A stretch of DNA of 64,000 nucleotides from Avena insularis. Taxonomy: Eukaryota > Streptophyta > Magnoliopsida > Poales > Poaceae. The notes under the pieces are model-generated. The model did not search any database, was not told the DNA's origin, and was given only the letters and a program-made list of their open reading frames with translations. The translations under genes were made by a program, and so were the position numbers. Of the stretch, positions 63,901 through 64,000 are shown piece by piece. Position 1 is the first letter of the stretch, and the number at the start of each line of letters is the position of its first letter. The stretch covers positions 353,436,412-353,500,411 of the forward strand of contig CM042686.1 of NCBI GenBank assembly GCA_023614405.1, given 5' to 3'.

Positions 63901-64000
63901 ACAGGGATTTTTGCGGGGAGTTACATGGGTTCACAAACAATCAAATAACCTAAATGGTTACCTTGCAAAGGCTTGGTCAAAAAGCTTGGGTTTCAAAATA
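60982..64000 (-). mobile_element. 5' LTR of the chromovirus (runs past the window end)
   Basis: Collinear with 51,593-54,460 of the other LTR. By that alignment about 290 bp remain outside the window. The outer dinucleotide here is CG instead of CA/TG. This copy differs from the 3' LTR by many 1-6-bp deletions and small insertions as well as substitutions. Short ORFs inside (for example 62,921-63,866) are fortuitous. Confidence 0.88.

Overview
The window is plant nuclear DNA, almost certainly from a grass of the wheat/barley tribe (Triticeae). It holds nested LTR retrotransposons with grass-type features, a terminus that reads like a Triticeae CACTA transposon, grass-style MITEs, a GRF-zinc-finger coiled-coil gene and small spliced genes with GT-AG introns. 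There are no bacterial features. Family names rest on remembered sequence style because no database could be searched.

Region 1 (1-34,587, resumed at 36,101-37,266) is a very large satellite array. Its monomers are 39 bp or 48 bp and are arranged in a higher-order repeat (HOR) of 20 monomers (880 bp) or 21 monomers (928 bp). About 37 complete HORs are visible and the left edge lies outside the window. The array contains a ~5.54-kb tandem segmental duplication and an 1,133-bp duplication. It becomes more diverged toward its right edge. The monomers are multiples of 3 nt, so long open frames appear on both strands; I do not call them genes. A 1,513-bp solo LTR with a perfect 5-bp target duplication sits in the array near its edge.

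Region 2 (37.3-41.4 kb) is a small gene island. It has a two-exon GRF-type zinc-finger/coiled-coil gene (+), an intronless 166-codon gene (+) followed by a CACTA-like terminus, and a three-exon gene (-) of 200 residues that is only visible after splicing.

Region 3 (41.4-64.0 kb) is a nest of transposons. The oldest layer is a fragment of a Ty3/gypsy element, probably of the Tat lineage, with the end of pol on + and a multi-exon antisense ORF on -. That antisense ORF is split by a 5,095-bp non-coding insertion, probably a solo LTR, with target duplication CCTTC; removing the insertion restores the frame. The insertion carries two younger non-autonomous DNA elements, one Mutator-like with a near-perfect 9-bp duplication and one hAT-like with an 8-bp duplication. 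From 51,593 to the window end lies a second gypsy element on the - strand, a Tekay-like chromovirus with ~3.16-kb LTRs, an initiator-Met primer site, a polypurine tract, a coiled-coil leader ORF and gag-pol broken by many small indels.

Only the three genes of region 2 look like candidate host genes. Everything else is satellite or transposon sequence.
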